Of a DNA stretch of 64,000 bases, positions 35,406 to 47,377 are shown in pieces. The stretch lies in assembly GCA_038373865.1 (NCBI GenBank), contig JAXGGA010001082.1, forward strand, positions 106,451-170,450, read 5' to 3'. Made by a program: the position numbers and the translations under genes. The notes under the pieces were generated by a model. It was not told the DNA's origin, made no database searches, and was given only the letters and a program-made list of their open reading frames with translations. Origin of the DNA: Uloborus plumipes (Eukaryota; Arthropoda; Arachnida; Araneae; Uloboridae). The first letter of the stretch is position 1. The number at the start of each line of letters is the position of its first letter.

Positions 35406-36835
35406 CACTGCTCGACATTGAAAATGCAACACCAAGAAGGAGGTCAGAAATTGATGAAATTTGGTAAGAAGACAGAGACAGCATGGAACAATAAGTGTTA
35501 AGTGATATTTATTTCAAAATAAATAAGCAAAATTTAGAGCGAGGACGGCGTCGGCTCAGTAAGAAGTAGGACCACCACGGACAGCGATGCACGAAGAAAC
35601 ACGTCTAGGCATGGAGTCAATAAGCCTGCGGATGGTGTCCTGAGGGATGGCACTCCATTCCCTTTCAACCATTTGCTACAGTTCGTCCTCTGAACGAGGC
35701 AGTGACAGGTTCTGCAAAAGGCGTCCAATCACGTCCCACACATGTTCGATTGGTGACAAGTCAGGAGAGTATGGTGGCCAGGAAACCATCTGTACACCTC
35801 GTAGAGCATGTTGGCTGATTCGAGCACTGTGAGACCGGGCGTTATCCTGTTGAAAAATTGCACTTGGCAGACCCTGAAGGTAGGGGATTGCCACCGGCCG
35901 CAGTACATTATCTACATATAGTTGGGCCGTCATAGTGCCCCGAATACGAACTAGAGGTGATACGGAATTGTATGCAATAGCGCCCCAAACCATTATGCCA
36001 CGTTGTCGCGCTGTGGGGCGTTCCACAGTTACTGCCGGATTCGATCTTTCTCCACGTCGACGCCACACACGTATGCGATGACTATCGCTGGACAAACAGA
36101 AGCGGGATTCATCTGAGAACACTACGGTTTGCCATTCTGCCATCCACGTCGCTCTGGTCCGGCACCATACCATTCCAAACGTTGGAGTCTGTGCTGTGAG
36201 GTCAATGGCAGTCTTCTTAGCGGGCGCCGTGATTGCAGGCCACGTGCAACCAGTCGACGGGAAATGGTTCTGGTCGACACAGGAACATCCAGGGTACCTT
36301 GCACGTGCTGCAGAATCGACGTACAAGTGACTTGCGGGACCGCCACAGCTTGTCTGTGAATCCGTCGATCTAAGCGGTCTGACGTCACTCTGGCTGCACC
36401 TGCACCCCTCAATGTGGCTATATTTTCTCTTTCCAACCATCTCCGACACAGCCGATGCACAGTGCTTGCATCCATGTGGGTATCAGCTGCAATTTGACGT
36501 ATGGACCAACCTCCCCTTCTCAGTCCGATCACCATACCCCTTGTAAAGTCGTCTATATGCTGGAAGTGTCTTCGTTGAGGACGGCGTGGCATTTCCTCCT
36601 ATCACACGTATCCTTCGAGACAAAAACCAAATTTCTCCGATAATTAGTCTGGCAGAAAAACCAACATGAACATAGCCCACTTTTCAACTTCATTCTCTTA
36701 TATCTTACTTCACGTGCGTCGGAGAGCTGCGCATTTCATATCATTTGCATAACTCAGTGACGTGCGTCTACGGTAAAATTTGCATGAATTTCTGACCACT
36801 CCTTCTTGGTGTTGCATTTTCAATGTCGAGCAATG
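35406..36835 (-). mobile_element. Tc1-like transposon, decayed
   Basis: Tips CACTGCTCGACATTGAAAAT and, inverted, CATTGCTCGACATTGAAAAT, continuing through GCAACACCAAGAAGGA, with TA on each side (35404-35405, 36836-36837). Length 1,430 bp, normal for an intact-size Tc1 element, with one transposase gene (see 35556-36592). It is locally GC-rich compared with the surroundings, a sign of recent arrival. Confidence 0.92.
35556..36592 (-). pseudogene. Tc1-like transposase with one frameshift and one stop
   Basis: Frame 1 (36592 to about 36165) starts MPRRPQRRHFQHIDDFTRG and has paired helix-turn-helix regions (GWSIRQIAADTHMDASTVHR and VSTRTISRRLVARGLQSRR). Near 36165-36170 the frame shifts. Frame 2 has VVFSDESRF (first Asp), the WRRRGE segment, IFQQDNARSH (second Asp) and SPDLSPIEHVWD (Glu), with about 32 residues between the last two catalytic residues by my count. 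A TAG replaces an expected Gln after RSEDEL; the tail then resumes with a QMVEREWSAIP segment and ends GGPTSY. Only two lesions, so the copy is young. Confidence 0.9.
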
Positions 36836-36966
36836 TAAGTATGTTTTTGACGAATCATTTCAAGTTCAATTAGCTACATTAAAGTCCAGTTGTATAATAA
36901 ACTGATATAGTCAGAGTATACACAGACATGAATTTCTGATACCATATTTACTTTTATCTATGTAGA

Positions 36967-37141
36967 CAGGCCAGTCATTTCAAGTTTTTCCGGGGGGGGG
37001 GGGGCGCAAAGGGTGAAAGCACAATACAATTTCACCAGAAAACAAAAACCGCTCATACCCATACATAAATACATTGATTTCTCAAAGCAAGGGGGGGGGG
37101 GGCAATTGAACAAACCCCTGCCCCCTTAAATGACGGGCCTG
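36967..37141. mobile_element. hAT-type MITE, CAGGCCCGTCATTT family (copy 2)
   Basis: Tips CAGGCCAGTCATTTCAAG and AAATGACGGGCCTG; flanks TATGTAGA and TATTTAGA differ at one of 8 bases. Interior poly-G runs at about 36990 and 37090, AATTTCACCAGAAAAC and GCAATTGAAC. Confidence 0.8.
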
Positions 37142-37149
37142 TATTTAGA

Positions 37150-38464
37150 TTTGTATATAGCGTTGTGCATTCATTCTCATGAATAAAAATTGTCTCATTA
37201 TTATCTTTCTTTTACAGCAATTTTGCAAAGAATATGCACAATGTGCAATATCACAAGTAATATGCAACGTAACTGAAAATAAACCTTTTTAAAAAATACA
37301 TCCGGAACTTGCTTTATCTCAACAGGCAACACACATTTCATCTAAATAATCAACAAGCTCTCTCTCTCAAAAAAAGCATTATCTCCAAAACTTACGTTAT
37401 AGCGAAGAAAAATAAAAACCATTATGACAGAAAATTTTCAAAACTTTCTTCCAGATTTAGAAACTGCTAATGACTTTCGAAGACATAATTTCTGCTACAG
37501 AAGCCCTGTCGTATTATATTATGCGAGAAAACGCGGAAGATTCTGTTCTTTCGTTCTAAAAGGAAAGCTCTGAAGTAATTTCCCTCGGTGAATAAGTAAA
37601 ATGCAAATTCAACGTCGTCTGTTTTTCATACTCTAGCATGTGAGACGTCAAAAAGTCCCTTAAGGGACCTCCGGAGTTTGATTTTCACTTTTTTTTTCTC
37701 TCATTGGAAGTTACGAATTAACGTAGGATCTTCACTTCGTGATTATATTTCTACGCTTTCAACATTTATGTTACACAATATTTATTAATTGTATACGTTG
37801 CGAGTGATTTTTCTTTCTCTGATTTAGTATACCTGCTTAATGTATAATTAGTTGATATTACAATCAGCACTAGAACCACCAAGGGAATTAGGGATAGAAA
37901 TTTCGAGTAAATTATGTTTCAAACTCAAGACTTTTCGAAAATCGTTTCAATTTGAAAGTAACTCGGTTGTCCAGTCTATCTGCAACAAATACATTTTTTT
38001 ACTTAGACATTAATATTTTAGGGTGAAATTCTGAAAAAGAGACAACGATTGCTCTTAATGCTGTTTTGACACAGTCGCTCCTCTGTATCTTTTACACGCA
38101 CACACAAACACACACGCAGACACGCACACCGCTACCGCGAAGGGTTTTTTGAAGGTCACCCCCTTGAAACTTTAGTTTAACACATACTGCCAACGGGGAT
38201 GTTTACTTCAGTCAAAACTACTACTTTCAACCACTAATATTGAAAAAAAAAAAAAAAAACATGGGGCAAGAAAATACGGGAATGTGGGACCAAGTAAAAT
38301 ATAAAAATATTTTCAATTTGCAGGGCCACCTATCCAGCAATATTTTAACTATGTTCCTAGACATATAGTTGATTCCTGTCAAAAAAAAGTAGCTCCAAAG
38401 ATCAACGAAAAAAATATATTAGCCATTTTCAGAATTTGATACCTTTATTGGAAAATTCTTACAC
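37150..38464. other. No gene recognised
   Basis: AT-rich. A CACACA-type microsatellite lies at 38096-38130 and a poly-A run at about 38245-38260. No feature supported. Confidence 0.4.
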
Positions 38465-38676
38465 CGGTATTCTCCACGCCGTTTTAACCGACGCTTAAGT
38501 ATTAAGCGATGCTTAACACGAGGCTGTAAAATAAGCGTATTCTCCACTCCGGCTTGGCGAATAAATGTGTCACAACAAGCCCTTTTTTCAAGCTTCACTT
38601 GTGCCCCCGACTTCGGCGATTTAAGCTCGGGTTAAGCATAGATTTTCTTCCCATCATCCCTCTCTCGTAAACAAAC

Positions 38677-38763
38677 ATGGACACCATTTGTTTGGATCAT
38701 GTAGAACATTTTGATTTTGTCGATTTGGAGGTACTAGAGAACAGTGAAAGACGCACGCCATAG
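38677..38763 (+). pseudogene. HARBI1-like N-terminal fragment
   Basis: A 28-residue frame starts MDTICLDHVEHFDFVDLEVL and ends ENSERRTP before TAG. The spacing of aromatic, acidic and (V/L)LENxERR residues recalls the start of many arthropod HARBI1-like transposases, where ERR is followed by the N-terminal helical domain. Nothing downstream continues it. It is a truncated relic at best; chance similarity over so short a piece is possible. Confidence 0.35.
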
Positions 38764-39430
38764 TTCTGGGAAGGAAATAATGATCTATAGTCGGGGCAAA
38801 CCTAACCTAGAGCCGCTATATAAGGGCCTTAACCTAACCTGGAATCATTATAGAAACTTCGGGAGCCGTATCACACCATTTCCTAACATTTTTAATGTAC
38901 CACATCCCTACTCCTTCTCTGATTTGCCGTAATTGGCTTTTATTCGCTCAACCTCGGGAAGTATTACATGCAATGAGAAACACGAACATTTTTGTTATTT
39001 TCTGGATGTGACAATTTTTTTTGCGCTTTTGATATCCAAATAGAAACAAAGTGCTGGACATAAGATTTCAAAGTTGAAATTTTTACACATCAAATAAGAA
39101 GCTATGAACACTAATCCAGTGACTTTCCGTTACGGATACGCGATGTGAATCATTTTAAATCTTAGGGATTGGTTTTCATTTTATTCGATTCCGCAAATCA
39201 CTTGATTTGCGATACTATATATTATTTTGTCGTTTTAATGAAGATTTAAACGAAGCTAGCCATTGAACAAAACAAGACTCAGAATCAGTTAAAATGAAAA
39301 ATACAGCAAATAAAGCTGTAAAATAGCGTAAAAAATTGATCCGTCAAGTAAATATACAGAAATAGATTTGAATGCCAAGTTGTAAAATAATCGCCAACAA
39401 ATTAACTTTTAATATTGTCTTTATTTATTA

Positions 39431-41098
39431 CTAGCGGTACCCGCACGGCTTTGCCCGTGGTATAAAATTAAAAGTTCATTCGTAAAATAATTGATATATC
39501 AGAAAAAATGCTCTATTTTAGTTTTATTCAACTATAATTCCTTCAAAGTGATATAAAGATCTGATATGGACCCCACACTATTTAATTTTACGTGTAAATT
39601 TCTTAGTAGATGCCTTAAGTGCTAAAATAGTGCTTGGAGTGAGCAAGATAACAATTCAAACATTTGTAGCCCTAGTTTGCTACGAAACAATGCAAAAAAA
39701 TATTTTACAATGATTAATCTCCTAAAGATCGTCGTTTTTAACATCATTCAGTGAATTTTTCGCAAAATATCGCCAACAGCGCCAAATTGAACCTAAATCA
39801 AAAAAAAAAAAAAAAAATTCGCCAATTTGGCGTCAAATATTTGGCGATCAAAAGCTTGGCGATATATCGCCAAGTGGTCGCGCCAATTCATATCACTTTT
39901 GTTAACCAATTCATATCACCTTGCATTGAAAACACTGATTTACCCGATAAATGGGGTAAAAAAACCCTTAGAACATTCGAATGCAACCCCAAGGGAGATG
40001 GACAAAAATAAGCCAAAAGAGAAAATAAGAACAGTTTTGTTGATAACAGAAACCAACAGAAATCTTACCAAAGTTTAAAAGAAGAAGAAAGTTTTCTTTC
40101 CCAGCTTAAAAAACAAAACAATACATTTTCCGAAACGAAACACTTTAAAAAAACGATGCAATATCGAAATTGATACGATATTTCGTTAATCTGTGCTTTA
40201 GGTACCCTTTTCTCGCTAAATGAACGATAGGCGCGCCAAGCGTGGTAACCCTAGCTATTTTGCGTAGTTGACTTTTTGAAAACGCGCCAAGCAGGGTCCC
40301 AAAGCATCTTCACCGGGAAAAAGACAGGGTTGCCAGAGAATTGGGACAAAAAATACTATACCTCCTCTAAAAAAAATATTACAAAATACTACTGTTTCCA
40401 AACGTTGCCAAAATCAATGTTGCTGAAATGCGAAATCTATGAAAATGAAAAAAAAAAAATCCGCCAAATCTTTTAATTAAGTCATTAGTATATTGGAAAC
40501 AGGGTTGCCAGAAAAATACTACGCTCCTTATTTGGGCCGAAAAAATACTACCGTAGAATCAAAAATACTACGTCTGGCAACCCTGGAAAAAGAACGAAAC
40601 AAAAATAAGTATGAACACGTAACCATAGTAACAACACGAAAAGTTGATTTCCGTTGATAAAATAATTCTTTTCATCTCTCTTTTCAAACAAATTTTATTA
40701 TCGAGCTGAACCATTTTAGAATCGTTTGGCTTGCTTTACTGAAGGTAAGCCTTGAATTTCGGGATTCTAAAAACAATTGTTACAGCTCTCCTGATGATCG
40801 TAGAAACTTCGAAAAAACTTCATTTTGTGCAGAAAATTCCAAGCTTTCGAATGACATAAGACTTGAAAATGTGTGTGAAATATTTCTTCCCTATTTTATC
40901 GAATTTCCGCTAAGAATTCGAATAGAAAAAGAACGAAATGGAATTTTCGAAAAATCGCTTCGAGGTGCAAAACTACATGCTACAAACTAATTTTGTGCCA
41001 AGTGGCATGAAAATCGACCGAACGGTTTTGGCGCTACGCGCGTAACAGACAGACAGAAGGACAGACAGAACCACCTTCAGCTTTATTATTAGTAGAGA
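39431..41098 (-). mobile_element. Non-autonomous Helitron (copy A)
   Basis: On the minus strand it begins TCTCTACTAATAATAAAGCT preceded by host A and ends with CACGG-loop-CCGTG, CGGGTACCG and CTAG followed by host T. The A/T target, TC start and hairpin-CTAG end are diagnostic of Helitrons. Next to the 5' end is a CTGTC/CCTT-rich tract and TACGCGCGTAGCGCCAAAAC; the 3' half is dense in GGCGAT/ATCGCC palindromes. No Rep/helicase coding. A near-identical sister is 44839-46505. Confidence 0.9.
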
Positions 41099-41099
41099 T

Positions 41100-42315
41100 T
41101 TGAACTTTCTTTCGCAGCGGAGATAACACAAGGGTTACCGTAAATCTTAGATGGCTCAATTGTTTGTCGCCAAGCGAAAATTTTACTGGTCAGAAGATAA
41201 TGTGACGTAAAATTAAGCTTGTAATTTTTTTTCTTAAAAACACGAAATATTATGTTTTAATTGAATGTTTATGACTTGGAAGTACGGTGGAGAGTATAAT
41301 TACTATGCTCAGCCCCTTAATGCTAGACACCACATAGTGCAATCACTCAATTATACGTTTATATTTTTCGTAATCACTCGTATAAGGCTCAGTAATACTT
41401 CTAATTCGATAGCTGTAAAGTTGCTCTTTTGAGTCATTTTATTTTTTATTTTACGAAAGATTCAAATAGCAGAGGAAAAATACCGAAGCACGTTTCGCAC
41501 AAAATGAACAAAGAAAATCAAGCGGTTAAGGATGCAGTTAACAAATAGAAAATGTCACGTAAGTCATTCTAGCCAATGGCGATTGTCGTTTCATTTCGAC
41601 TTCAATTAACACTCCGCTCTCTTAAGCGGCTCTTGAAGCATCTTGGAGAATACGCAAAATGTTTAATCCGAGTTTTAGCTTAACAGCGGATTTGGATAAC
41701 TCGAGTGTTATCTCCGCTTTGAGATGGCATTAAGAATATGGCCGTTAGTTTTTTAAAAAATATATTTCTTGTTATACACTGCTCAGTCGCTTATTTTTCG
41801 GTAATAATTATTTTTTCCGTTTATTTACGCCTTCATTTGATGAAAATTACTGTTAATCGTCGAATTGAAAAAAAAAATATAGCAAAAATATTTGTTTTTC
41901 GCTTTGCCCAATGATTTTTTAAGCTGAAAAAATTCCGCAATTTTTTTAAGTTCAAAATAACAGCCAAAGATGAAAAATATTTTTTCGAAAGTTTTATTAC
42001 AAAATATAAAATTCTTTCCTTATGTAAAGCAATTTTTAGAACAAATTCCCATTTGTTCCTTTTGAAGTAGGTAAGTAAATTTAACCATTTCACTTTGCCC
42101 CACATTCCTCTACTTTCATTTTCTTCCAACAGTTAATTTTTTACTAATATTTAAAATGTCTGATCTCTAAACCAAAGCGAGGTCTCGTATGACGTCATAA
42201 ATTTAGAAACTGGCATAAATTCGGGCCGACGCGTCAGTCAAGTCCCCCCCCCCTAGATATCTAGTAACCCTAGCTCAGTAGCAATAAAAAATCCAATCCA
42301 AAATACTGGCTCGTC
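41100..42315. other. No gene recognised
   Basis: Right part of the Harbinger remnant to about 41745, then AT-rich DNA. The 98-codon minus frame at 41833-42129 is Lys/Phe-rich and has no motif. A run of C lies at 42245. Confidence 0.4.
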
Positions 42316-42319
42316 TATA

Positions 42320-43537
42320 CACTGAAGTGACAAAAGTCATGGGATACCTCTTAATATCGTGTCGGCCCTCCTTTTGCCCGGCGAAGTGCAACAACTCGAC
42401 GTGGCATGGACTCAACAAGTCGTTGGAAGTCTTCTGCAGGAATATTGAGCCATGCTGTCTCGATAGACGTCCATAATTGTGAAAGCGTTGATGGGGCAGG
42501 ATTTTGGGCACGAACAGACCTCTCGATGGTGTCCCATAAATGCTCAATGGGATTCATGTCGGGCGATCTAGGTGGCCAAATCATTCGTTGGAATTGTCCA
42601 GAATTTTCTTCAAACCAATTGCGAACAGTTGTGGCCCGGTGACATGGCGCATTGTCATCCATAAAAATCCCATCGTTGTTTGGGTACATGAAGTCCATGA
42701 ATGGCTGCAAGTGATCTCCAAGTAGCTGCACATAAGCATTTCCAGTCAATGTTCGGTCCAGTCGCACTAGAGGACCAAGTCCATGCCATGAAAAAACAGC
42801 CCACACCATTACGGAGCCACCACCAGCTTGAACAGTGCCTTGCTGACAGTTTGGGTCCATGGCTTCGTGGGGTCTGCGCCACACTCGAACCCTACCATCG
42901 GCTCTTACCAGCTGAAATCGTGACTCATCGGACCAGGCCACGGTTTTCCATTCATCTAGGGACCAACCGATATGCTCACGTGCCCACGAGAGTCGCTGCA
43001 AGCGATGTCGTTCTGTCAGTAAAGGCACTCGAGTCGGTCTTCTGCTGGAATAGCCCAAGAAATCCAAATTTCTCCGCACAGTTCTAGCAGACACGTCCAT
43101 TGTACGTCCCACATTGATTTCTACGGTGATTTGACGCAGTGTTGCTTGTCTGTTAGAATTTACGACTCTTTGCAGACGTCGCCGGTCTCGATCTTTAAGT
43201 GCAGGCGGTCGACCACTGCGCTGTCCATGGTGGGATGTTATGCCTGAAATTTCATATTCTCGGCACACTCTTGACACAGTGGATCTGGGAATGTTGAATT
43301 CTCTAACGATTTCCGAAATGGCATGACCCATGCGTCTAGCTCCAACTAACATTCCGCGTTCAAAGTCTGTTAATTCACGTCGTGCGGTCATCATCACGTT
43401 AAAACCTCTTCACATGAATAACTTGAACAGAAATGAAAGCTCTGTAAAAGCACTGCGCATTTATACCTGTTCTATGCGATGCTACTGCCATCTGAAAATT
43501 TGCATATTGCTATCCCATGACTTTTGTCACTTCAGTG
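42320..43537 (-). mobile_element. Intact Tc1-like transposon
   Basis: Perfect terminal inverted repeats of at least 27 bp starting CACTGAAGTGACAAAAGTCA, with TA on both sides (42318-42319, 43538-43539; TATA on each side). Length 1,218 bp. Its single gene is uninterrupted. Identical ends and an intact gene point to very recent transposition. The element is GC-richer than its surroundings. Confidence 0.95.
42351..43397 (-). CDS. Tc1-like transposase, 348 aa, apparently intact
   Basis: Begins MMMTARRELTDFERGMLVGA. Residues about 10-60 form a helix-turn-helix (ISEIVREFNIPRSTVSRVCR), followed by a GQRSGRPPALKDRD linker resembling the AT-hook-like GRPR motif and a second helix-turn-helix (SARTVRRNLDFLGYSSRRPT). 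The catalytic core has VAWSDESRF (Asp), GIFMDDNAPCHR (Asp) and SPDMNPIEHLWD (Glu), with 36 residues between the second Asp and the Glu by my count, against 34 in classical Tc1. It ends AKGGPTRY, like many family members. Full length for the family with no stop. It excises and inserts at TA in the nucleus. A 36-residue spacing would match the DD36E (Incomer) group; that needs a tree. Confidence 0.95.
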   Translation of the reverse strand: MMMTARRELTDFERGMLVGARRMGHAISEIVREFNIPRSTVSRVCREYEISGITSHHGQRSGRPPALKDRDRRRLQRVVNSNRQATLRQITVEINVGRTMDVSARTVRRNLDFLGYSSRRPTRVPLLTERHRLQRLSWAREHIGWSLDEWKTVAWSDESRFQLVRADGRVRVWRRPHEAMDPNCQQGTVQAGGGSVMVWAVFSWHGLGPLVRLDRTLTGNAYVQLLGDHLQPFMDFMYPNNDGIFMDDNAPCHRATTVRNWFEENSGQFQRMIWPPRSPDMNPIEHLWDTIERSVRAQNPAPSTLSQLWTSIETAWLNIPAEDFQRLVESMPRRVVALRRAKGGPTRY

Positions 43538-43599
43538 TATAGTTACTTTGCCAACTTGTTAACTAGTGACGTGACCAGCAAAAAGAAATAGTTACTAAT

Positions 43600-44200
43600 C
43601 GTCTTTAAAGATAATTTTTAACACACTTTTATTAGTTTCACTTGAGGGTCTGTATGTAACTCTGAATAAGAGGTAAAATTCACGTTCTTTCCAAATATAT
43701 TTAATATATTTGGAAAGTAATATATTTAACACTATTATAAATACTATATGGCTAAACTATATTACATGTTAATGTACGAGTAAGCTAAGTGTTTCAGTTG
43801 TGTGTAAAATAAAATGTTGTGTTTTTAATTCACGTTCCTTCCAAATATATTTAATACTATTATAAATACTAAATGCTAAACTATATTACATGTTAATGTA
43901 CGAGTAAGCTAAGTGTTTCAGTTGTGTGTAAAATAAAATGTTGTGTTTTTAATTCACGTTCCTTCCAAATATATTTAATACTATTATAAATACTAAATGC
44001 TAAACTATATTACATGTTAATGTACGAGTAAGCTAAGTGTTTCTGTTGTGTGTACGTACCTCTGAATAAAAGATAAAATTCATGTTCTTTGCAAATATAA
44101 AATTAATATATTTAATATTAAAGGCTAAACTAAACTGTATTATGTAAAATATATTATTTATATTACATGTTGATGCATCTGATGATATCACATGTTACAA
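43600..44200 (+). repeat. Dispersed repeat R1, copy d, with tandem 122-bp units
   Basis: Starts AACACACTTTTATTAGTTTC and ends near GTTGATGCATCTG. From about 43795 to 44045 a ~122-bp unit (GTGTTTCAGTTGTGTGTAAA, AATTCACGTTCCTTCC, TAAACTATATTACATGTTAA) is repeated almost exactly two times after a diverged first unit, so internal units have expanded recently in this copy. Confidence 0.7.
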
Positions 44201-44838
44201 GTGCATCTAAAAACGTATTTTTCATTTTTTTAAAAACGAATTTAAAGATTATTTAAGAAAGAAAATGAATCAAACTCAAAAAGAAAAGTAATTTACCCAA
44301 TTCGATCGTAGTCTTTTACGGGGAAAAATGAAAAAGGGAAAAAACCCAGTTCTAATACGGCAGCCTATATTTTTATAGGGACTAATATGAGCAGAACTTC
44401 TCTAGTTAGTAGGTAAATTCTGTCTGCAATAGTGCCTGCCGTGAAGTTGAAAAATCATTCAATTCTACTCAAACTACAAAAGGTGCAATAGACTTGCAAC
44501 TCGGTTATTCCATCCAAGGATTGCAGTTTCGTGCTTCTTGACACACGTCAATCTGGAATATTAGCCCATTTATGCCCAGTAGCCTAAAAACGGAACGCTT
44601 GTCAGCTACTGCATACAAAAACCTGTAATGGGTACATCATTTTACTCTGAAGCTGTTTTTCACAAGTGAAATAGTCCTTCTTCTTGAGAAAACCAGTTAG
44701 AGCAACTAGTTGGACATCAGAGTTTACTTATTGACAGCTATTTTCAGATAAATCAGTCAAGCAACGATCCAGCATGGGTAGCCACAAGATATCTCTATCT
44801 CTTCTCTTCTCTTTATCTTCTCTATCTCTTCTCTATCT
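44201..44838. other. No gene; repeat scrap and microsatellite
   Basis: Shares GGTTATTCCATCCAAGGATT with the inverted 52970-53010 region and part of 10375-10470. A (TCTATCTCT)n tract at 44792-44838 borders the Helitron array. Confidence 0.5.
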
Positions 44839-46505
44839 TCTCTACTAATAATAAAGCTGAAGGTGGTTCTGTCTGTCCTTCTTTCTGTCTGTCTGTTACG
44901 CGCGTAGCGCCAAAACCGTTCGGTCGATTTTCATGCCACTTGGCACAAAGTTAGTTTGTAGCATGTAGTTTTGCACCTCGAAGCGATTTTTCGAAAATTC
45001 CATTTCGTTCTTTTTCTATTCGAATTCTTAGCGGAAATTCGATAAAATAGGGAAGAAATATTTCACACACATTTTCAAGTCTTATGTCATTCGAAAGCTT
45101 GGAATTTTCTGCACAAAATGAAGTTTTTTCGAAGTTTCTACGATCATCAGGAGAGCTGTAACAATTGTTTTTAGAATCCCGAAATTCAAGGCTTACCTTC
45201 AGTAAAGCAAGCCAAACGATTCTAAAATGGTTCAGCTCGATAATAAAATTTGTTTAAAAAGAGAGATGAAAAGAATTATTTTATCAACGGAAATCAACTT
45301 TTCATGTTGTTACTATGGTTACGTGTTCATACTTATTTTTGTTTCGTTCTTTTTCCAGGGTTGCCAGACGTAGTATTTTTGATTCTACGGTAGTATTTTT
45401 TCGGCCCAAATAAGGAGCGTAGTATTTTTCTGGCAACCCTGTTTCCAATATACTAATGACTTAATTAAAAGATTTGGCGGATTTTTTTTTTTTCATTTTC
45501 ATAGATTTCGCATTTCAGCAACATTGATTTTGGCAACGTTTGGAAACAGTAGTATTTTGTAATATTTTTTTAGAGGAGGTATAGTATTTTTTGTTCCAAT
45601 TCTCTGGCAACCCTGTCTTTTTCCCGGTAAGGATGCTTTGGGACCCTGCTTGGCGCGTTTTCAAAAAGTCAACTACGCAAAATAGCTAGGGTTACCACGC
45701 TTGGCGCGCCTATCGTTCATTTAGCGAGAAAAGGGTACCTAAAGCACAGATTAACGAAATATTGTATCAATTTCGATATTGCATCGTTTTTTTAAAGTGT
45801 TTCGTTTCGGAAAATGTATTGTTTTGTTTTTTAAGCTGGGAAAGAAAACTTTCTTCTTCTTTTAAACTTTGGTAAGATTTCTGTTGGTTTCTGTTATCAA
45901 CAAAACTGTTCTTATTTTCTCTTTTGGCTTATTTTTGTCCATCTCCGTTGGGGTTGCATTCGAATGTTCTAAGGGGGTGTCTTACCCCATTTATCGGGTA
46001 AATCAGTGTTTTCAATGCAAGGTGATATGAATTGGTTAACAAAAGTGATATGAATTGGCGCGACCACTTGGCGATATATCGCCAAGCTTTTGATCGCCAA
46101 ATATTTGACGCCAAATTGGCGATTTTTTTTTTTTTTTATTTAGGTTCAATTTGGCGCTGTTGGCGATATTTTGCGAAAAATCCACTGAATGATGTTAAAA
46201 ACGACGATCTTTAGGAGATTAATCATTGTAAAATATTTTTTTGCATTGTTTCGTAGCAAACTAGGGCTACAAATGTTTGAATTGTTATCTTGCTCACTCC
46301 AAGCACTATTTTAGCACTTAAGGCATCTACTAAGAAATTTACACGTAAAATTAAGTAGTGTGGGGTCCATATCAGATCTTTATATCACTTTGAAGGAATT
46401 ATAGTTGAATAAAACTAAAATAGAGCATTTTTTCTGATATATCAATTATTTTACAAATGAACTTTTAATTTTATACCACGGGCAAAGCCGTGCGGGTACC
46501 GCTAG
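44839..46505 (+). mobile_element. Non-autonomous Helitron (copy B)
   Basis: Starts TCTCTACTAATAATAAAGCT and ends GCCGTGCGGGTACCGCTAG at 46505, then T. Almost identical along its length to copy A on the other strand, including TACGCGCGTAGCGCC, GGTTGCCAGACGTAG and the GGCGATATATCGCC palindromes. Its end abuts copy C without host sequence. Confidence 0.9.
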
Positions 46506-47278
46506 TACTAATAATAAAGCTAAAGGTTTGTCTTTCTTTCTATCTTTCTTTCTTTCTGTCTGTCTGTCTGTATGTTACGCGCGTAGCGCCAAAACCGTTC
46601 GGTCGATTTTCATGCCACTTGGCACAAAATTAGTTTGTAGCATGTACTTTTGCACCTCGAAGCGATTTTTTGAAAATTCCATTTCGTTCTTTTTCTATTC
46701 GAATTCTTAGTGGAAATTCGATAAAATACTGAAGAAATATTTCCTACACATTTTCAAGTCTTATGTCATTCGAAAGCTTGAATCTTTCTGCACAAAAATG
46801 TCAGTTTGAAGTTTCTACGAGCATTAGAAGAGCTGTAATAATTGTTCTTAGAATCCCGGAAATTCAAGGCTTACCTGCAGCAAAGCAAGCCAAACGATTC
46901 TAAAATAGTTCAGCTCGAGAATAAAATTTGTTTGAAAAGAGAGATGAAATGAATTATTTTATCAACGGAAATCAACTTTTCATGTTGTTACCATGGTTAC
47001 GTTTTTATTTCGTTTATTTGTTTCGTTCTTTTTCTCTTAAAAATGTATTTGTTTTTGTAGCAATCCAAACTCCAAGCCTTATTAGTCGAATGAAATATAA
47101 TAAAATCGTGATAAGATGGCACCTGTCAATCAAATGAGAAATCGAGTCCTTTCTTTAAAATAGATAGAGAAGGAAGAAACTGACGCGTACCATTTTTGTG
47201 AGTTTGGAGATATTTTGGCGATCTGACGAGTTGTGTAGAAGAGGGAAACATTGTTCAACCAAATGAAGTCAAAAAAGC

Positions 47279-47377
47279 ATGGCTACCTGCGATCTTAAGC
47301 GGCTAGCCAGACGCGGCGGAGATCAAAGGAAATTTCGTACAAGGCGAAGTTACCGTTGTCGCCGCTTGTGGCGCTGA
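47279..47377 (+). CDS. Short Arg-rich frame, left copy of an inverted pair
   Basis: Reads MATCDLKRLARRGGDQRKFR onward for 32 codons, ending in RRLWR then TGA. The first 12 codons and a few bases upstream match the minus-strand frame starting at 50426, after which the two diverge. It is best seen as the broken left copy of a duplicated exon start. Function unknown. Confidence 0.25.
   Translation: MATCDLKRLARRGGDQRKFRTRRSYRCRRLWR

Larger units (their letters stand above)
38465..41745. mobile_element. Harbinger-like remnant split by a Helitron
   Basis: GTATTCTCCACGCCGTTTTA (38470) and a second GCGTATTCTCCACTCC (38537) face GGAGAATACGCAAAATG at 41645 in inverted orientation, and TTAAGCG-type motifs recur near both ends. 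Inside, 38677-38763 encodes a HARBI1-like N-terminus. The 1,668-bp Helitron 39431-41098 lies within. The outer limits are not exact and no duplication was found, so the call rests on the coding remnant and the inverted motifs. Confidence 0.4.

Noticed and set aside
36129..36359. Plus-strand frame over the Tc1-like pseudogene
   Set aside because: Antisense shadow; the minus strand has clear transposase motifs.
38096..38135. Regulatory or Z-DNA element in a CACACA tract
   Set aside because: An ordinary degenerate microsatellite with no gene nearby.
42406..43087. Plus-strand frames opposite the Tc1-like transposase (up to 128 codons)
   Set aside because: Antisense shadows of the GC-rich intact transposase gene.
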